A stretch of 64,000 nt of DNA from an uncultured Clostridia bacterium (GCA_947632615.1 CANRPW010000008.1:1-64000); one strand, 5' to 3'; counted from the first letter of the stretch, positions 31,782 to 42,072 are shown. Numbers and translations: made by a program. The notes: generated by a model not told the origin, from the sequence alone.

Positions 31782-34079
31782 ATGGATAAATTTGAAATTT
31801 TAAAAAATACCTTCGGACATTCTGCCTTCAGGAAGGGGCAGGAAGAAATAATTGACGGCATACTTGCAGGCAATGACGTAATAGGCATTATGCCTACAGG
31901 CTCGGGCAAGTCTATATGCTATCAGCTTCCGGCGATAATGCTTGATGGCATAACTCTTGTCATATCTCCCCTTATTTCACTTATGAGAGATCAGGTAATG
32001 GGGCTTATACAGGCGGGCATACCTGCGGCATTTATAAACAGCTCCCTCACACCTGCCCAATATTCAAAGGCAATAAGCAGGGCGCTGGCAGGACAATATA
32101 AAATAATATATGTTGCGCCCGAGAGGCTTGAGTCGGACGACTTTTTATATTTTGCCATGTGCGCAAACATAAGCCTTGTCACGGTAGACGAGGCTCACTG
32201 CGTTTCTATGTGGGGACAGGATTTCAGACCCAGCTATCTGAGGATAGCAAGCTTTATTTCAAGATTAGAACGCCGTCCCGTTGTGGCAGCCTTTACAGCA
32301 ACTGCCACAAGGCATGTAAAGCAGGACATAATAAAGCTTTTGGGACTTAAAACCCCTCTTAAGGTAAACACGGGATATAACAGGGAAAATCTTTTCTTTG
32401 GAGTAAGAAGACCCAAAAATAAATTCAGCGAGCTGTTGGATATCGTAAACGAACACAAAGACCAAAGTGGAATAGTTTATTGCCTTACAAGAAAAACCGT
32501 TGATAAGCTCTATGACGACTTAGGAAGCATGGGCTACAGTGTGACTAAATATCACGCAGGGCTTACGGATAAGGAGCGCAGGGACAATCAGGACGATTTT
32601 ATATACGACAGAAAGAGTATTATTGTCGCCACCAACGCCTTTGGTATGGGAATAGACAAGTCAGACGTAAGGTATATAGTGCATTTCAATATGCCCTCGG
32701 ATGTTGAAAGCTATTATCAGGAGGCGGGCAGAGCAGGACGTGACGGAGAGCCTGCCGACTGCATTTTGCTTTTCAGCCCTCAGGATATTATAATAAACAA
32801 ACTCCTTATAGAAAAGTCAGAGTCTGTAAGAGGCGATGTTGACAGAGAAACCAAGGCAGAGCTTGGCAAAAGGGATTTTGAAAGACTTGCCATTATCGAA
32901 AAATATTGCAGGGAAAAGAACTGCCTCAGAAGATTTATACTCAACTATTTTGGAGAAGCCTTAAAAGACGACTGCGACAACTGCTCATCCTGCAAGACAG
33001 AGTATATAGAAAAAGACATAACCTCCGAAGCAGCTGCTGTTATTAGCTGCATAGACGAATCGGGCGAAAGATATGGCATCGCCGTAATAAGAGATACTTT
33101 GAAAGGCAGCAAAAGCGCAAAAATAAGAAGATTTGGCATGAACGAGCGGGAGAGCTATGGGGTCTTTAAGGATAAAAAGGTAGATGAGATAAACGAAATT
33201 TTAGATAACTTGCTTGATAACGGCATTATTTATCAGACAGAGGGCAACTATCCTATATTAAGGCTGGGAGAAAACGCAAGAAATATAACAAGGGGTGTTG
33301 AAAGAGTTTTTGTTAAGACAGAAAAGGCTGCTGAAACAAAAAAGGCAGGACTCGGTCTGCGGGAACCCGCCGTGCAAAAGGGTACATCGGCAGGTCCGTC
33401 GCAGCATAGTGACGGCAAAGCTCCGTGTGAGCCACCCGAAGAGATTATCGAGGTAGACACATCATACGAGAGTGTACTTTTCGACGAGCTTAAGGCTTTA
33501 CGCAAGAGTGTAGCGGATAAAGCCGCGATCCCTCCGTATATAGTTTTCTCCGACAGAAGCCTCTACGATATGTGCAGAAGGCTTCCGGAGAGTCCCGAGG
33601 AGTTTTTAGCCGTGTCAGGCGTAGGCAAGGAAAAGCAGAAAAAGTATGCTGATGTGTTTATAGAAGCAATAAAGGATTTTCTTTCAAGAAATCCCGATGT
33701 GGTAAAAAGAACACGCATAGTTGACGTTGGCGCTATGGAGCTTGTGGAGCAAAATAAGGACGGCTTAAATATATCGGAAGAACCCATAACAGCAAGCGGA
33801 CTGGCAGAAAGCATTTGTCTTCAGCTTAAAACCACTTCGGGTGTAAACAAGCTTAGAAGCCGTATTTTTGAAATACTTGAGCAAAACGGAGCAATTGTTT
33901 CCTATCGAGATGAGGAAAATAAGCTGATAAGAGATATCACCGTAAACTCTGAGGAATACGGCGTTATATTGGTTGAAAAGGTATCTGCTAAAGGAACTCG
34001 CTATAAAAATATATATTTGACACCAAAGGGACAGAGGTTTATACTAAATAATATCAAAGAAACCGGAGAAACAAATTAA
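31782..34079 (+). CDS. recQ: ATP-dependent DNA helicase RecQ
   Basis: 765 residues, 3'-5' helicase for recombination repair. Walker A is PTGSGKSICYQLP (about residue 39), the DEAH box is VDEAHCVSMWGQDFRPSY (about 134) and motif VI is QEAGRAGRDGEP (about 316). The Zn-binding RQC cysteines are CREKNC...CDNCSSC (about 372-405), followed by a winged helix. An HRDC domain is near residues 565-635. An extra C-terminal winged-helix-like region (about 670-760) makes it longer than E. coli RecQ (about 610). Confidence 0.95.
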   Translation: MDKFEILKNTFGHSAFRKGQEEIIDGILAGNDVIGIMPTGSGKSICYQLPAIMLDGITLVISPLISLMRDQVMGLIQAGIPAAFINSSLTPAQYSKAISRALAGQYKIIYVAPERLESDDFLYFAMCANISLVTVDEAHCVSMWGQDFRPSYLRIASFISRLERRPVVAAFTATATRHVKQDIIKLLGLKTPLKVNTGYNRENLFFGVRRPKNKFSELLDIVNEHKDQSGIVYCLTRKTVDKLYDDLGSMGYSVTKYHAGLTDKERRDNQDDFIYDRKSIIVATNAFGMGIDKSDVRYIVHFNMPSDVESYYQEAGRAGRDGEPADCILLFSPQDIIINKLLIEKSESVRGDVDRETKAELGKRDFERLAIIEKYCREKNCLRRFILNYFGEALKDDCDNCSSCKTEYIEKDITSEAAAVISCIDESGERYGIAVIRDTLKGSKSAKIRRFGMNERESYGVFKDKKVDEINEILDNLLDNGIIYQTEGNYPILRLGENARNITRGVERVFVKTEKAAETKKAGLGLREPAVQKGTSAGPSQHSDGKAPCEPPEEIIEVDTSYESVLFDELKALRKSVADKAAIPPYIVFSDRSLYDMCRRLPESPEEFLAVSGVGKEKQKKYADVFIEAIKDFLSRNPDVVKRTRIVDVGAMELVEQNKDGLNISEEPITASGLAESICLQLKTTSGVNKLRSRIFEILEQNGAIVSYRDEENKLIRDITVNSEEYGVILVEKVSAKGTRYKNIYLTPKGQRFILNNIKETGETN

Positions 34080-34105
34080 GACTTAGCCACAGCGGCACCG
34101 GAGTC

Positions 34106-34260
34106 GTCGAGGGCACGGGAGCGCGGGGATCAGCGGAAGGCGTGGACGCAAGGGGCGGACGGGTCCGCCCCTTGCGTCCACGCCTTCCGCTGATCCCCGC
34201 GCTCCCGTGCCCTCGACCCCGATGGTCCGTCTTTTTAACCGTCATATATGACGGTTAAAA
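34106..34260. repeat. Hairpin cassette 6: 55-bp perfect stem plus 28-bp palindrome, between recQ and mnmE
   Basis: 34106-34217 is a perfect inverted repeat with 55-bp arms and core GGACGGGTCC. 34233-34260 is a perfect 28-bp palindrome (TTTTAACCGTCATA mirrored). The left flank at 34085-34100 is GCCACAGCGGCACCGG, the inverse of the GTGCCGCTGTGGC repeat word. Both neighbouring genes run in the plus direction. Confidence 0.97.
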
Positions 34261-34296
34261 GGGCGAGGCCAAACAAATAAAAAAGGAAGAATAGCC

Positions 34297-35682
34297 ATGA
34301 GAATAGATCTTGAAGATACAATAGCCGCAATATCAACGCCTATGGGCAACGGCGGCATAGGAATAGTAAGGCTCAGCGGAGACAAGGCAATAGATGTTCT
34401 GGAAAATATTTTTAAAGCCGCATCAGGCAAAAAAGCCGGGGAGCTTTCATCTCATACCATAAACTACGGCAAAATAATAAACAATGAAAAAACGGTAGAT
34501 GAAGTCCTTGTATCTCTTATGAAAGCGCCTAAAACATATACCCGTCAGGACGTTGTGGAGATAAACTGCCATGGCGGCATACAGGCTGTAAACGGCGTTC
34601 TGAGAGCCTGTCTTGAAGCAGGAGCAAGGCTTGCGGAGCCCGGGGAATTTACAAAACGTGCCTTTCTTAACGGCAGAATAGACCTTTTACAGGCCGAGGC
34701 AGTTTCCGAGATAATTTCTTCAAAGACAGAAAGCGCAAAGCGTGCGGCTCTTGCCAAATTAGGCGGCAGGCTTTCGGGGAAGATAAAAGAGCTTAGAGAT
34801 AAGATATTATCGGCAGAAGCGGCTATTGAGGCGGCTATAGAATATCCCGAGCATGACGATGAGATAGTCACGAAGATGTCGGCAAAGCAGACGGCAGAGG
34901 TCGTGCTTAAAGGTGTAAGAGAGCTTATAGACCGTGCAGACTTTGGCAGGATAATACAAAACGGCATAAACTGCGTTATAATGGGTCGCCCCAATGTAGG
35001 CAAAAGCTCCTTTCTTAACTATATTTTGGATGAGGAAAGAGCCATTGTCACCGATATTCCGGGAACAACAAGGGATGTGCTTTCGGAAAGCGTTAGTATA
35101 GGCGACATTCCTCTTAACATAACCGATACTGCAGGCATAAGGCAGACGGGAGATGTTATTGAAAAAATTGGTGTTGACAGATCCTTTGAATATGGAGAAA
35201 ATGCCGACATTATATTTATGATGATAGACGGTTCGGAAGAGCTTACCGAGGACGACCTGAGAATACTTGATTTTATAAAGGACAAAAGAGCAATTATCAT
35301 TGTTAATAAGAGTGACAAGGCAGTTAAGGTGACTCCCGAAGAGCTTAGGCAATATGCGGAGGAGCAGAATATAATAACCGTTTCCGTAAAGAATGACACA
35401 GGTGTCGAAGATATATTTGATAGGCTCAAGGCCATGTTTATGGGCGGCGAGGTGGAAATTTCAGACAATGCCTGTGTTATAGGCGAGAGAAATTTAGAAT
35501 CTCTGAGAAGGGCTGAGAAGTCTCTTTTAAATGTTATAGATACTGTAGACAATGGCTTCCCCGAGGACTTTATTTCAATGGATCTTACCGAGGCGTATAC
35601 GGCTTTGGGAGAGATAACGGGCGAGACCTTGGAGGAAGACGTTATAGATAAAATTTTCTCAGAATTTTGTCTTGGAAAGTAG
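34297..35682 (+). CDS. mnmE: tRNA uridine-5-carboxymethylaminomethyl modification GTPase MnmE
   Basis: 461 residues, normal. The N-terminal tetrahydrofolate-binding domain starts [22 protein letters not shown]. Helical domains flank an inserted G domain: GRPNVGKSS (G1, about 229), GTTRD (G2), DTAGI (G3) and NKSD (G4). The protein ends in the conserved CLGK, whose Cys is essential. With MnmG it makes cmnm5U34 in tRNA. mnmG follows after 8 bp. Confidence 0.97.
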   Translation: MRIDLEDTIAAISTPMGNGGIGIVRLSGDKAIDVLENIFKAASGKKAGELSSHTINYGKIINNEKTVDEVLVSLMKAPKTYTRQDVVEINCHGGIQAVNGVLRACLEAGARLAEPGEFTKRAFLNGRIDLLQAEAVSEIISSKTESAKRAALAKLGGRLSGKIKELRDKILSAEAAIEAAIEYPEHDDEIVTKMSAKQTAEVVLKGVRELIDRADFGRIIQNGINCVIMGRPNVGKSSFLNYILDEERAIVTDIPGTTRDVLSESVSIGDIPLNITDTAGIRQTGDVIEKIGVDRSFEYGENADIIFMMIDGSEELTEDDLRILDFIKDKRAIIIVNKSDKAVKVTPEELRQYAEEQNIITVSVKNDTGVEDIFDRLKAMFMGGEVEISDNACVIGERNLESLRRAEKSLLNVIDTVDNGFPEDFISMDLTEAYTALGEITGETLEEDVIDKIFSEFCLGK

Positions 35683-35690
35683 GTGTTTGT

Positions 35691-37562
35691 ATGGACAATT
35701 ATTTTGTGGCGGACGTTTGCGACGTTGCCGTAATAGGCGCAGGTCACGCAGGCTGCGAGGCGGCTCTTGCAAGTGCGAGAATGGGGCTTAAAACCATACT
35801 TTTTGCCCTGAACCTTGACAGCATAGCAATGATGCCCTGCAATCCTTCAATAGGCGGCACATCAAAAGGACATCTTGTAAGAGAAATAGATGCCCTAGGC
35901 GGAGAAATGGGCAAAAACATAGATAAAACCTATATTCAGAACAGAATGCTCAACACCAGCAAGGGTCCTGCAGTGTACTCCTTAAGAGCCCAGGCAGACA
36001 AGGCAAAATATCACACGGAAATGAAGAAAACCCTTGAAAACACCGGCAACCTCGATGTAAAACAGGGAGAAGTGACAGAAATTCTCACAGGCGAAAATGG
36101 AGTTTGCGGCGTAAAGCTTGAAAGCGGCAATGTGTATGAGTGCAGAGCAGCTATACTTTGCACGGGCACATATCTTATGGCTCGCTGTCTTTATGGTGAC
36201 ACAATAATAGAGAGCGGTCCCAACGGTATGAGAAATTCAACAAGGCTCAGCAAATGTCTTGAAGGCTTAGGCATAGAGCTTCAGCGCTTCAAAACAGGCA
36301 CACCCGCAAGAGTTGACAAGCGGACTCTTGATTTTTCAAAAATGAGCATACAATACGGAGATGAAAACATAACTCCGTTCTCATTTGAAAACACTCCCGA
36401 GGACATATACAGAGAACAGATACCCTGTCATCTGACTTACACCAATGCCCAAACTCACAAGGTGATAATGGATAACTTAGACCGCTCCCCTCTTTATGGA
36501 GGAGTTATAAAGGGCACAGGCCCAAGATATTGTCCTTCTATTGAGGATAAGGTAGTCAGGTTTGCAGACAAGGAAAGGCATCAGCTTTTTATAGAGCCTG
36601 AGGGCGAGGATACCAATGAAATGTATGTTCAGGGAATGTCATCCTCGCTTCCGGCAGATGTTCAGCTTAAAATGTATCGCACGATCGCAGGCATGGAAAA
36701 TGTCAAAATAATGAGAAATGCCTATGCCATAGAATATGACTGCCTTAAAGCCAACCAGCTTAAGCTGAGCCTGGAGCTTAAAAAAGTAAAGGGACTTTTT
36801 TCCGCAGGTCAGTTTAACGGCACCTCAGGCTATGAAGAAGCAGCTGCTCAGGGCATTGTGGCAGGCATAAATGCAGCAAAATATGTAAAGGGCGAAAAGC
36901 CCCTTATTATAGACCGTTCGGAAGGCTATATAGGCGTTCTTATAGATGATGTTGTTACCAAAACAAGCAAAGAGCCCTACAGAATGATGACAAGCCGTGC
37001 TGAATACAGGCTTCTTTTAAGACAAGACAATGCCGACCTCCGCCTTACCGACTACGGCTATGAGGCAGGGCTTATAAGTGAAGAAAGATATGCCCGTTTT
37101 CTTAAAAAGAAAAGCGATATAGAAAATGAAATAAAGAGAATAAGCAAAATAGTATTCGGACCAAAAGAGGAAGTAAACGAGCTGCTTGAAAGTCTTGGAA
37201 CCAGCACACTTACAAACGGTGTAAGGTATACCGACCTTATAAAGCGCCCTGAGGTAACATATATGGCACTGGCGCCAATAGACCCCGAAAGACCACAGCT
37301 TTCTCCTGAGGTGTGTGAGCAGGTAAATATACAGGTTAAATACGGCGATTATATAAAGCGCCAGACAGAACAGGTGGAAAAATTCAAAAAGCTTGAGGGT
37401 AGGCTGATACCCGAAGATATCGACTATTCCAAGGTGCCATCTCTTCGAATAGAAGCAAGACAGAAGTTGGAGGAAATACGCCCCGTAAGCATTGGGCATG
37501 CAAGCCGAATTTCAGGCGTTTCTCCTGCTGATGTCAATATGCTTCTTGTTTATCTTAACTAA
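35691..37562 (+). CDS. mnmG: tRNA uridine-5-carboxymethylaminomethyl modification enzyme MnmG
   Basis: 623 residues from the ATG at 35691, after a TAGGTG site; a longer frame from 35667 would overlap mnmE. FAD-binding Rossmann [17 protein letters not shown] is near the N-terminus. It has [25 protein letters not shown], the NAD-region [17 protein letters not shown] segment, and C-terminal helical MnmE-binding region ending [18 protein letters not shown]. It is the FAD/NADH partner of MnmE. The usual next gene rsmG is absent here; a hairpin cassette and a convergent gene follow. Confidence 0.97.
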   Translation: MDNYFVADVCDVAVIGAGHAGCEAALASARMGLKTILFALNLDSIAMMPCNPSIGGTSKGHLVREIDALGGEMGKNIDKTYIQNRMLNTSKGPAVYSLRAQADKAKYHTEMKKTLENTGNLDVKQGEVTEILTGENGVCGVKLESGNVYECRAAILCTGTYLMARCLYGDTIIESGPNGMRNSTRLSKCLEGLGIELQRFKTGTPARVDKRTLDFSKMSIQYGDENITPFSFENTPEDIYREQIPCHLTYTNAQTHKVIMDNLDRSPLYGGVIKGTGPRYCPSIEDKVVRFADKERHQLFIEPEGEDTNEMYVQGMSSSLPADVQLKMYRTIAGMENVKIMRNAYAIEYDCLKANQLKLSLELKKVKGLFSAGQFNGTSGYEEAAAQGIVAGINAAKYVKGEKPLIIDRSEGYIGVLIDDVVTKTSKEPYRMMTSRAEYRLLLRQDNADLRLTDYGYEAGLISEERYARFLKKKSDIENEIKRISKIVFGPKEEVNELLESLGTSTLTNGVRYTDLIKRPEVTYMALAPIDPERPQLSPEVCEQVNIQVKYGDYIKRQTEQVEKFKKLEGRLIPEDIDYSKVPSLRIEARQKLEEIRPVSIGHASRISGVSPADVNMLLVYLN

Positions 37563-37572
37563 AAAAGGTTGC

Positions 37573-37705
37573 CTCGCTTTTTCAAACCATCAAAGATGGT
37601 TTGAAAAGGCGAGCCCGCGGGGCGGGTCAGGGCAACGGATGCAGAACGAGGGGGTGTGCGGATCTATCCGCACACCCCCTCGTTCTGCATCCGTTGCCCT
37701 GACCC
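37573..37705. repeat. Hairpin cassette 7 (two stems) between mnmG and sulfatase gene
   Basis: 37573-37613 has 19-bp arms with one wobble. A GAGCCCGCGGGGCG linker follows. 37624-37705 has 40-bp perfect arms and core GGATCTATCC, the same core as cassette 5 with wholly different outer arms. The genes converge. Confidence 0.95.
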
Positions 37706-37734
37706 GATCGGTCCCGGTAGCTTGAGACTAAATT

Positions 37735-39444
37735 TTATTTATTATCCAAAATATAATTTTCACCAAACATAAGATCATACTGCAACAGCTTTAGCTTTTC
37801 AATATCCTCAGAGCTAAAGTCCACATCAAAATCTCTGTTTATTATAGGTACTTCATCCTTTATAGAGGTTATATAGTCATAATATGACGAATGACTTATC
37901 CCGGCTTCGTTTATAATATGGGCAGAAAGCTGGTAAGGTGATATGTACTCAGTCCCCGTTGTTCCCTTTACAGGATAATTTGCAAACTCTATAATCGGTG
38001 TGCAATATTTTTTATAAGGGTCATTTATATAACCCGTACTTCTGAGAGCCCCCAAAGGCGGAAGATGATCTCCATAGCAAACCAATAATGTGGGCTTATC
38101 TCTTGTTTCTATATATTTCACAAGCTCATAAACCATTCTGCTTGCATCATATGCGCAGCGGCTGTATTGAAGCAGCTCCTTTTTATTTCCTTCAGAGATA
38201 TTTTCGCCATCTGCTGTAAAATCAATATCATTTTTATTGAATTTGTTTATATAAGGACAATGCGATTCAAAGGTAATTGCAAATACAAATTTAGAGCCGT
38301 TTCCTTTGTCCAAAACCTCCTCTATTTTGTCCCTCACCTTAAAATCCTTCGTCATTTCGTCATTTGTCATTTCATCTTCCGAAACATCAAAATCCCCTAT
38401 GGTCAGAAATTTGTCAAATTCAAGCTCTTTATAAGCCTTATCTCTGCCGTAGAAGGTAGGTGTTGATGGGTGAATTGCCGTTGTCTGATAACCATTATTT
38501 TTAAATTCCTTCACTATAGAATTTACTTTTTTATTTTCATCCTGCATATATACATCATAGGGTATAACGCCGTCGGGGAATAAAGCCACAGGAATACCCG
38601 TAAGGACTTCAAATTCCGTTGCAGCCGTTCCGCCGCCATATTTGGGGGCTATCATATTGCCTACAGTATATTTTCTGGCATATTTTGTAACATCATCGGA
38701 AAGCCCAAGCTCCTTTGCGCCTCCCACGTCAAAATATGACTCCATAAGTATAACAACAACGTCTGGCTTAACATCCGTTTCATCAGTGCTGATGGAGTCA
38801 AATTCACTTTTAAGCTCTGCCATGTGCTCCCGGCTGTAGTCTGCGGGCGCTTTTGGAAAAACATTTATGTAGTCTTTAATATTTAGGTAATTAAACACCA
38901 CAATGCCCTCAGCAGGTATCCTTTCGCGGTCCGGACTGTACAAATCGTCGCTTTTAACCACAAAGGAATTTACAACAAGTATGCAGAAAAATACAAACGC
39001 TGTAAAAAACATAGGCTTTGGTATAAATGCCTTCATAACAGTATGTCTGTATTTAAACAACAAATAAATTATTATGCCTGCTATAAGAGTACAAAGGGCA
39101 ATATGCCAGGGCATTATAAACCTTCCGCTGATGCCTATGAGCTCTGATATCAATATGAAATCGCCGGGCTTTAAAACAGAATTGTGATAAACAAGCTTTA
39201 TGAGGTTTCCGCAGATAAGCAACAATGTAAAAGACCCCATAACTATTGTGCCAAGCCCCTCTCCCAAAAGATAAACAACGAACAGGCAAAAGCAAAGCAA
39301 AAGAGCAAAATTATATATAAAAACACGGCTGTCTATGTTCATCTCTCCTGTAAAAAGAAAATGAGAAACAAGCCCGTTCATAAGAACAAGCATTATAAAG
39401 GAATATATTAAACAAAATATAAAAATCTTAACTCTTCTCATCAT
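37735..39444 (-). CDS. LTA-synthase-family membrane sulfatase/phosphoglycerol transferase
   Basis: About 569 residues. Five N-terminal membrane helices (residues about 5-165) precede an extracellular alkaline-phosphatase-fold domain. It has VVVILMESYFDVGG (metal Glu, about 236), YGGGTAATEFEVLTG with the catalytic Thr (about 272), and CYGDHLPPLG with metal Asp/His (about 448). By family it uses phosphatidylglycerol to polymerise or add glycerol-phosphate to teichoic acids or other glycans. The ATG at 39444 overlaps the thiE stop (ATGA). A longer frame from 39462 is possible. Confidence 0.88.
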   Translation of the reverse strand: MMRRVKIFIFCLIYSFIMLVLMNGLVSHFLFTGEMNIDSRVFIYNFALLLCFCLFVVYLLGEGLGTIVMGSFTLLLICGNLIKLVYHNSVLKPGDFILISELIGISGRFIMPWHIALCTLIAGIIIYLLFKYRHTVMKAFIPKPMFFTAFVFFCILVVNSFVVKSDDLYSPDRERIPAEGIVVFNYLNIKDYINVFPKAPADYSREHMAELKSEFDSISTDETDVKPDVVVILMESYFDVGGAKELGLSDDVTKYARKYTVGNMIAPKYGGGTAATEFEVLTGIPVALFPDGVIPYDVYMQDENKKVNSIVKEFKNNGYQTTAIHPSTPTFYGRDKAYKELEFDKFLTIGDFDVSEDEMTNDEMTKDFKVRDKIEEVLDKGNGSKFVFAITFESHCPYINKFNKNDIDFTADGENISEGNKKELLQYSRCAYDASRMVYELVKYIETRDKPTLLVCYGDHLPPLGALRSTGYINDPYKKYCTPIIEFANYPVKGTTGTEYISPYQLSAHIINEAGISHSSYYDYITSIKDEVPIINRDFDVDFSSEDIEKLKLLQYDLMFGENYILDNK

Positions 39445-40079
39445 ATAAAATACATCTCGCATAACTTTTTAAGCTCTTTGGAGTCTTCCTCTATGTTTTC
39501 ATCTCCAAATATAGCCGAAATAACAGCCACGCCGTTTATTCCCAGTTCTTTAAGAGAGCTTATATTGTTTTTATTTATGCCGCCTATAGCTATAATAGGA
39601 AGGCTTACTGCATTTCTTATTTCTCTATATCTTTCATGAGGTATACATGAAGCATCTGTTTTTGAGTTTGTGCCAAACGCCGCGCCTACGCCCAGATAGT
39701 CGGCTCCGTTATTTTCGGCAAATATAGCCTGCTCTACTGTTTTTGCAGAAACACCTATTATTTTATCTTCCCCCAGCATTTGCCTTGCGGAAATTATATC
39801 CATATCCTTCTGACCTATATGTACGCCGGCAGCCCCCACTTCAAGGCAAAGCTCTGGGTCGTCATTTATAATAAGCGGAACATTATATTCATTTGTGACC
39901 TCTAAAACCTCTTTGGCAAGGTTTTTAAGCTCCTCTCCAAAAACGTGCTTTTCCCTTAGCTGAACTATGTCAGCCCCGCCTAAAACAGCCTCTCTCACGG
40001 CTTCCCCTAAGCTTTTATTTTTGAGCAGCCTGCTATCAGTAATGGCATAAAGCATTGGGCTTTTAAAATTGTTTTTCAC
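39441..40079 (-). CDS. thiE: Thiamine-phosphate synthase
   Basis: Joins HMP-pyrophosphate and thiazole phosphate to make thiamine monophosphate. 212 residues, TIM barrel. Motifs are LYAITDSRL, GADIVQLREK (about 36), IINDDPELCLEVGAAGVHIGQKD (about 70-92), GVSAKT, ADYLGVGAAFGTNSK (about 130) and IIAIGGINKNNI. The start is GTG after a GAGGGTG site. No THI-box riboswitch is seen upstream. It is an isolated thiamine gene, coupled to the sulfatase gene by a 4-bp overlap, an odd pairing. Confidence 0.94.
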   Translation of the reverse strand: MKNNFKSPMLYAITDSRLLKNKSLGEAVREAVLGGADIVQLREKHVFGEELKNLAKEVLEVTNEYNVPLIINDDPELCLEVGAAGVHIGQKDMDIISARQMLGEDKIIGVSAKTVEQAIFAENNGADYLGVGAAFGTNSKTDASCIPHERYREIRNAVSLPIIAIGGINKNNISSLKELGINGVAVISAIFGDENIEEDSKELKKLCEMYFI

Positions 40080-40191
40080 CTATATTCACCCTCTTTTTTG
40101 ATTAAAATTATTATATATCACTGCTTGTATTTTGTAAAGTGTGATTTTGAAACTAAGGCCAAAAGAAAATCAAAAATTTTTTAAAAAAAAC

Positions 40192-40220
40192 TTGACAAAT
40201 TATTTAAAGTAGTCTATAAT
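40192..40220 (+). promoter_or_regulatory. Sigma-A promoter of tRNA-Leu
   Basis: Perfect TTGACA (40192-40197), 17 bp, perfect TATAAT (40215-40220). It may also drive the downstream YdcF-like gene. Confidence 0.88.
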
Positions 40221-40229
40221 AAACCTCAG

Positions 40230-40266
40230 TTGTTCGGAAGAACATATGTATTGTTCTAAAGAACAT
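40230..40266 (+). promoter_or_regulatory. Two tandem GTTC-N4-GAAC palindromes between promoter and tRNA
   Basis: TTGTTCGGAAGAACAT (40230-40245) and TTGTTCTAAAGAACAT (40251-40266) repeat with a 21-bp period, two DNA helical turns. They start about 10 bp after the -10 box. They could be a double operator, or two small RNA hairpins (loops GGAA and UAAA) in the pre-tRNA leader. Confidence 0.55.
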
Positions 40267-40278
40267 TTATATAAATAT

Positions 40279-40363
40279 GCAGACGTGGTGGAATTGGCAG
40301 ACACGCAAGACTAAGGATCTTGTCCATATTGCTTGGGTGCGGGTTCAAGTCCCGCCGTCTGCA
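40279..40363 (+). tRNA. tRNA-Leu (anticodon AAG)
   Basis: 85-nt class II tRNA. Acceptor GCAGACG pairs with CGTCTGC, discriminator A. The D arm is with GTGGAATTGGCAGACAC, the anticodon stem CAAGA/TCTTG with loop CTAAGGA, anticodon AAG. It has a long variable arm and T arm GCGGGTTCAAGTCCCGC. CCA is not encoded. A T run follows. Confidence 0.95.
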
Positions 40364-40397
40364 TTTTTTATTGTCTTATTATTTATGGGAAAATATT

Positions 40398-41132
40398 ATG
40401 AAAAAAATTTTCAAAGCGGCGGTCACGGCTTTTGGATGTCTTTTTACACTTTTTTATATTATATGCTGCCTTAAAAGCAACTTTAATTTGGGCTGCGCAA
40501 TAGTCCTTATATTCGGTTTTATAATAACCGGCTGGCACATCGTTCCCGACAACAGATTTTTCAGAATACTTAAAACAATTATAGCCTTTGGAAGTATAAT
40601 ATATATTTCAGTCGCTCTGTTTATATTTTTCAATTCAAAGGCTCATATGCCGGACTACAAGGAGGATGCGGTAATAGTCTTGGGCTGCGGCGTACACAAA
40701 ACCACTCCAAGTATCGATTTACGTCTTAGGCTCGACAAAGCAGCAGACTATTATGACAAAAACCCTGATTGTGTAATATGTGTTTCCGGCGGACAGGGTC
40801 CACAGGAGGACATAGCAGAGGCTGAAGCCATGTCAGCATATCTTATTCAAAAGGGCATACCGGAATACAAAATCATAAAAGAATTAAAATCAGCCAGCAC
40901 ATACCAAAATTTTCTCTTTTCAAAGTCCATTCTGGATGATTTTTTCGGAAAAACCGAATATAGAATAGTATACATTACAAACGACTTCCACAGTTATAGA
41001 GCCGGTCTTATAGCAAGGGAAAACGGTTTTACCCAAATCAGTGCCTATCCGTCACAAACAGGGGCATATATGCTTATTCCCAATTATATGCGGGAGGTCG
41101 TTGCGGTGCTTTATACGTGGGTTTTCCACTAA
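40398..41132 (+). CDS. YdcF/SanA-like DUF218 membrane protein
   Basis: 244 residues from the ATG at 40398; a longer frame begins inside the tRNA and is rejected. Three hydrophobic N-terminal segments (residues about 5-80) precede a DUF218 Rossmann-like domain. That has DAVIVLGCGVHKTTPSIDLRLRLDKA (about 98-123), CVSGGQGPQEDIAEAEAM (about 135-152), ESAST-type LKSASTYQNFLFSK and TNDFHSYRA (about 195). The family is implicated in envelope integrity; the reaction is unknown. The ribosome site is weak. Confidence 0.83.
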   Translation: MKKIFKAAVTAFGCLFTLFYIICCLKSNFNLGCAIVLIFGFIITGWHIVPDNRFFRILKTIIAFGSIIYISVALFIFFNSKAHMPDYKEDAVIVLGCGVHKTTPSIDLRLRLDKAADYYDKNPDCVICVSGGQGPQEDIAEAEAMSAYLIQKGIPEYKIIKELKSASTYQNFLFSKSILDDFFGKTEYRIVYITNDFHSYRAGLIARENGFTQISAYPSQTGAYMLIPNYMREVVAVLYTWVFH

Positions 41133-41155
41133 TTTTGCGGGAAACCGATCCGCAC

Positions 41156-41278
41156 CGTTTTCCTTCGACATCGCTTTAGCGATATCGAAGGAAAACGCCA
41201 CGGCGTGGGGCGGAGCAGACAGCAAAAATGGGCAGCTGCGCTGCCCATTTTTGCTGTCTGCTCCGCCCCACGCCGTGG
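41156..41278. repeat. Hairpin cassette 8 (two stems) between YdcF-like and nucleotidyltransferase genes
   Basis: 41156-41197 has 20-bp arms with one mismatch, core ATCGC-TTTA-GCGAT-like. 41198-41278 has 39-bp perfect arms, core GGGCAGCTGCGCTGCCC, and right flank CCGTGGCTAAG. The genes converge. Confidence 0.95.
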
Positions 41279-41304
41279 CTAAGCCTACTTCGATCCTTCA
41301 TAAG

Positions 41305-42036
41305 TCATGAAAAAAGCTTTCTGACTCTTACATACTCTTTATTAGTGCCTATATCATAACACTCGCCTGTCATTTTCCAAGCATATACAGGCTTGATCTT
41401 GTAAAGCCATTTAAGGAAGTTGCCCGGTGCATCCGGCGCATTGCCTTCTTCCAAATACTTATCTATCATTCTCATAGTTTCCTTTGTATAAAGATAGGTG
41501 GCAAATACAACAAGGTTGCTCTTTGGCTTCTGAGGCTTTTCCTCCATGCCTATAATACAGTCGTTTTCATCGGTTTCCGCAATGCCAAAGCGCTTAAGCT
41601 CTTCATAGTCGTCTAAAGCCTTTACACAGGCGCAGTCTTTGCCGATGTCTTTGAAATACTCATAAAATTCCTTAAGATGGCAGGTATAAAACGTATCTCC
41701 CGCAACTATAAGCACATCTTCGTCTATTCTGCCCTTTTTAACAGTAAAAAGTATATCCCCTATTGCCCCGAGCCTTACGCCGTTTTCATCAGTACCGTCA
41801 TTATAAACAGTGATTTTTTCCTTATCATTTCTACCCTGACACCAAGCCTCAAAGTAGTTATACATTTTATCATTGGTAATAACAAATATTTTATCTATCT
41901 CGGGAATAGTATTCAAATCGTCAACGATATGATCCATTATGGTTTTCCCGCCGATCTTCAAAAGCGGCTTAGGATAATGCTTTGTCACAGGATAAAGTCT
42001 TGTGGCATATCCTGCCGCCAGAATTATTGCTTTCAT
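41305..42036 (-). CDS. Sugar-phosphate nucleotidyltransferase
   Basis: 243 residues. Nucleotide-binding start is MKAIILAAGYATRLYPVTKHYPKPLLKIGGK. It also has IGDILF, VAGDTF with a metal Asp (about residue 112), EEKP (about 165) and NFLKWLY. Family NTP_transferase: makes NDP-sugars or NDP-alcohols from NTP and a phosphorylated substrate for envelope polymers. The substrate is not deducible. The start follows CGGAGG. It is the last gene of a minus-strand run (rluA-like gene 36 bp upstream). Confidence 0.88.
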   Translation of the reverse strand: MKAIILAAGYATRLYPVTKHYPKPLLKIGGKTIMDHIVDDLNTIPEIDKIFVITNDKMYNYFEAWCQGRNDKEKITVYNDGTDENGVRLGAIGDILFTVKKGRIDEDVLIVAGDTFYTCHLKEFYEYFKDIGKDCACVKALDDYEELKRFGIAETDENDCIIGMEEKPQKPKSNLVVFATYLYTKETMRMIDKYLEEGNAPDAPGNFLKWLYKIKPVYAWKMTGECYDIGTNKEYVRVRKLFS

Positions 42037-42072
42037 GATAGCCTCCGAATACTGTAATGATAAGTTATTTTA

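Noticed and set aside
39445..40279. Thiamine (THI-box) riboswitch for thiE
   Set aside because: No THI-box consensus was found upstream of the GTG start.
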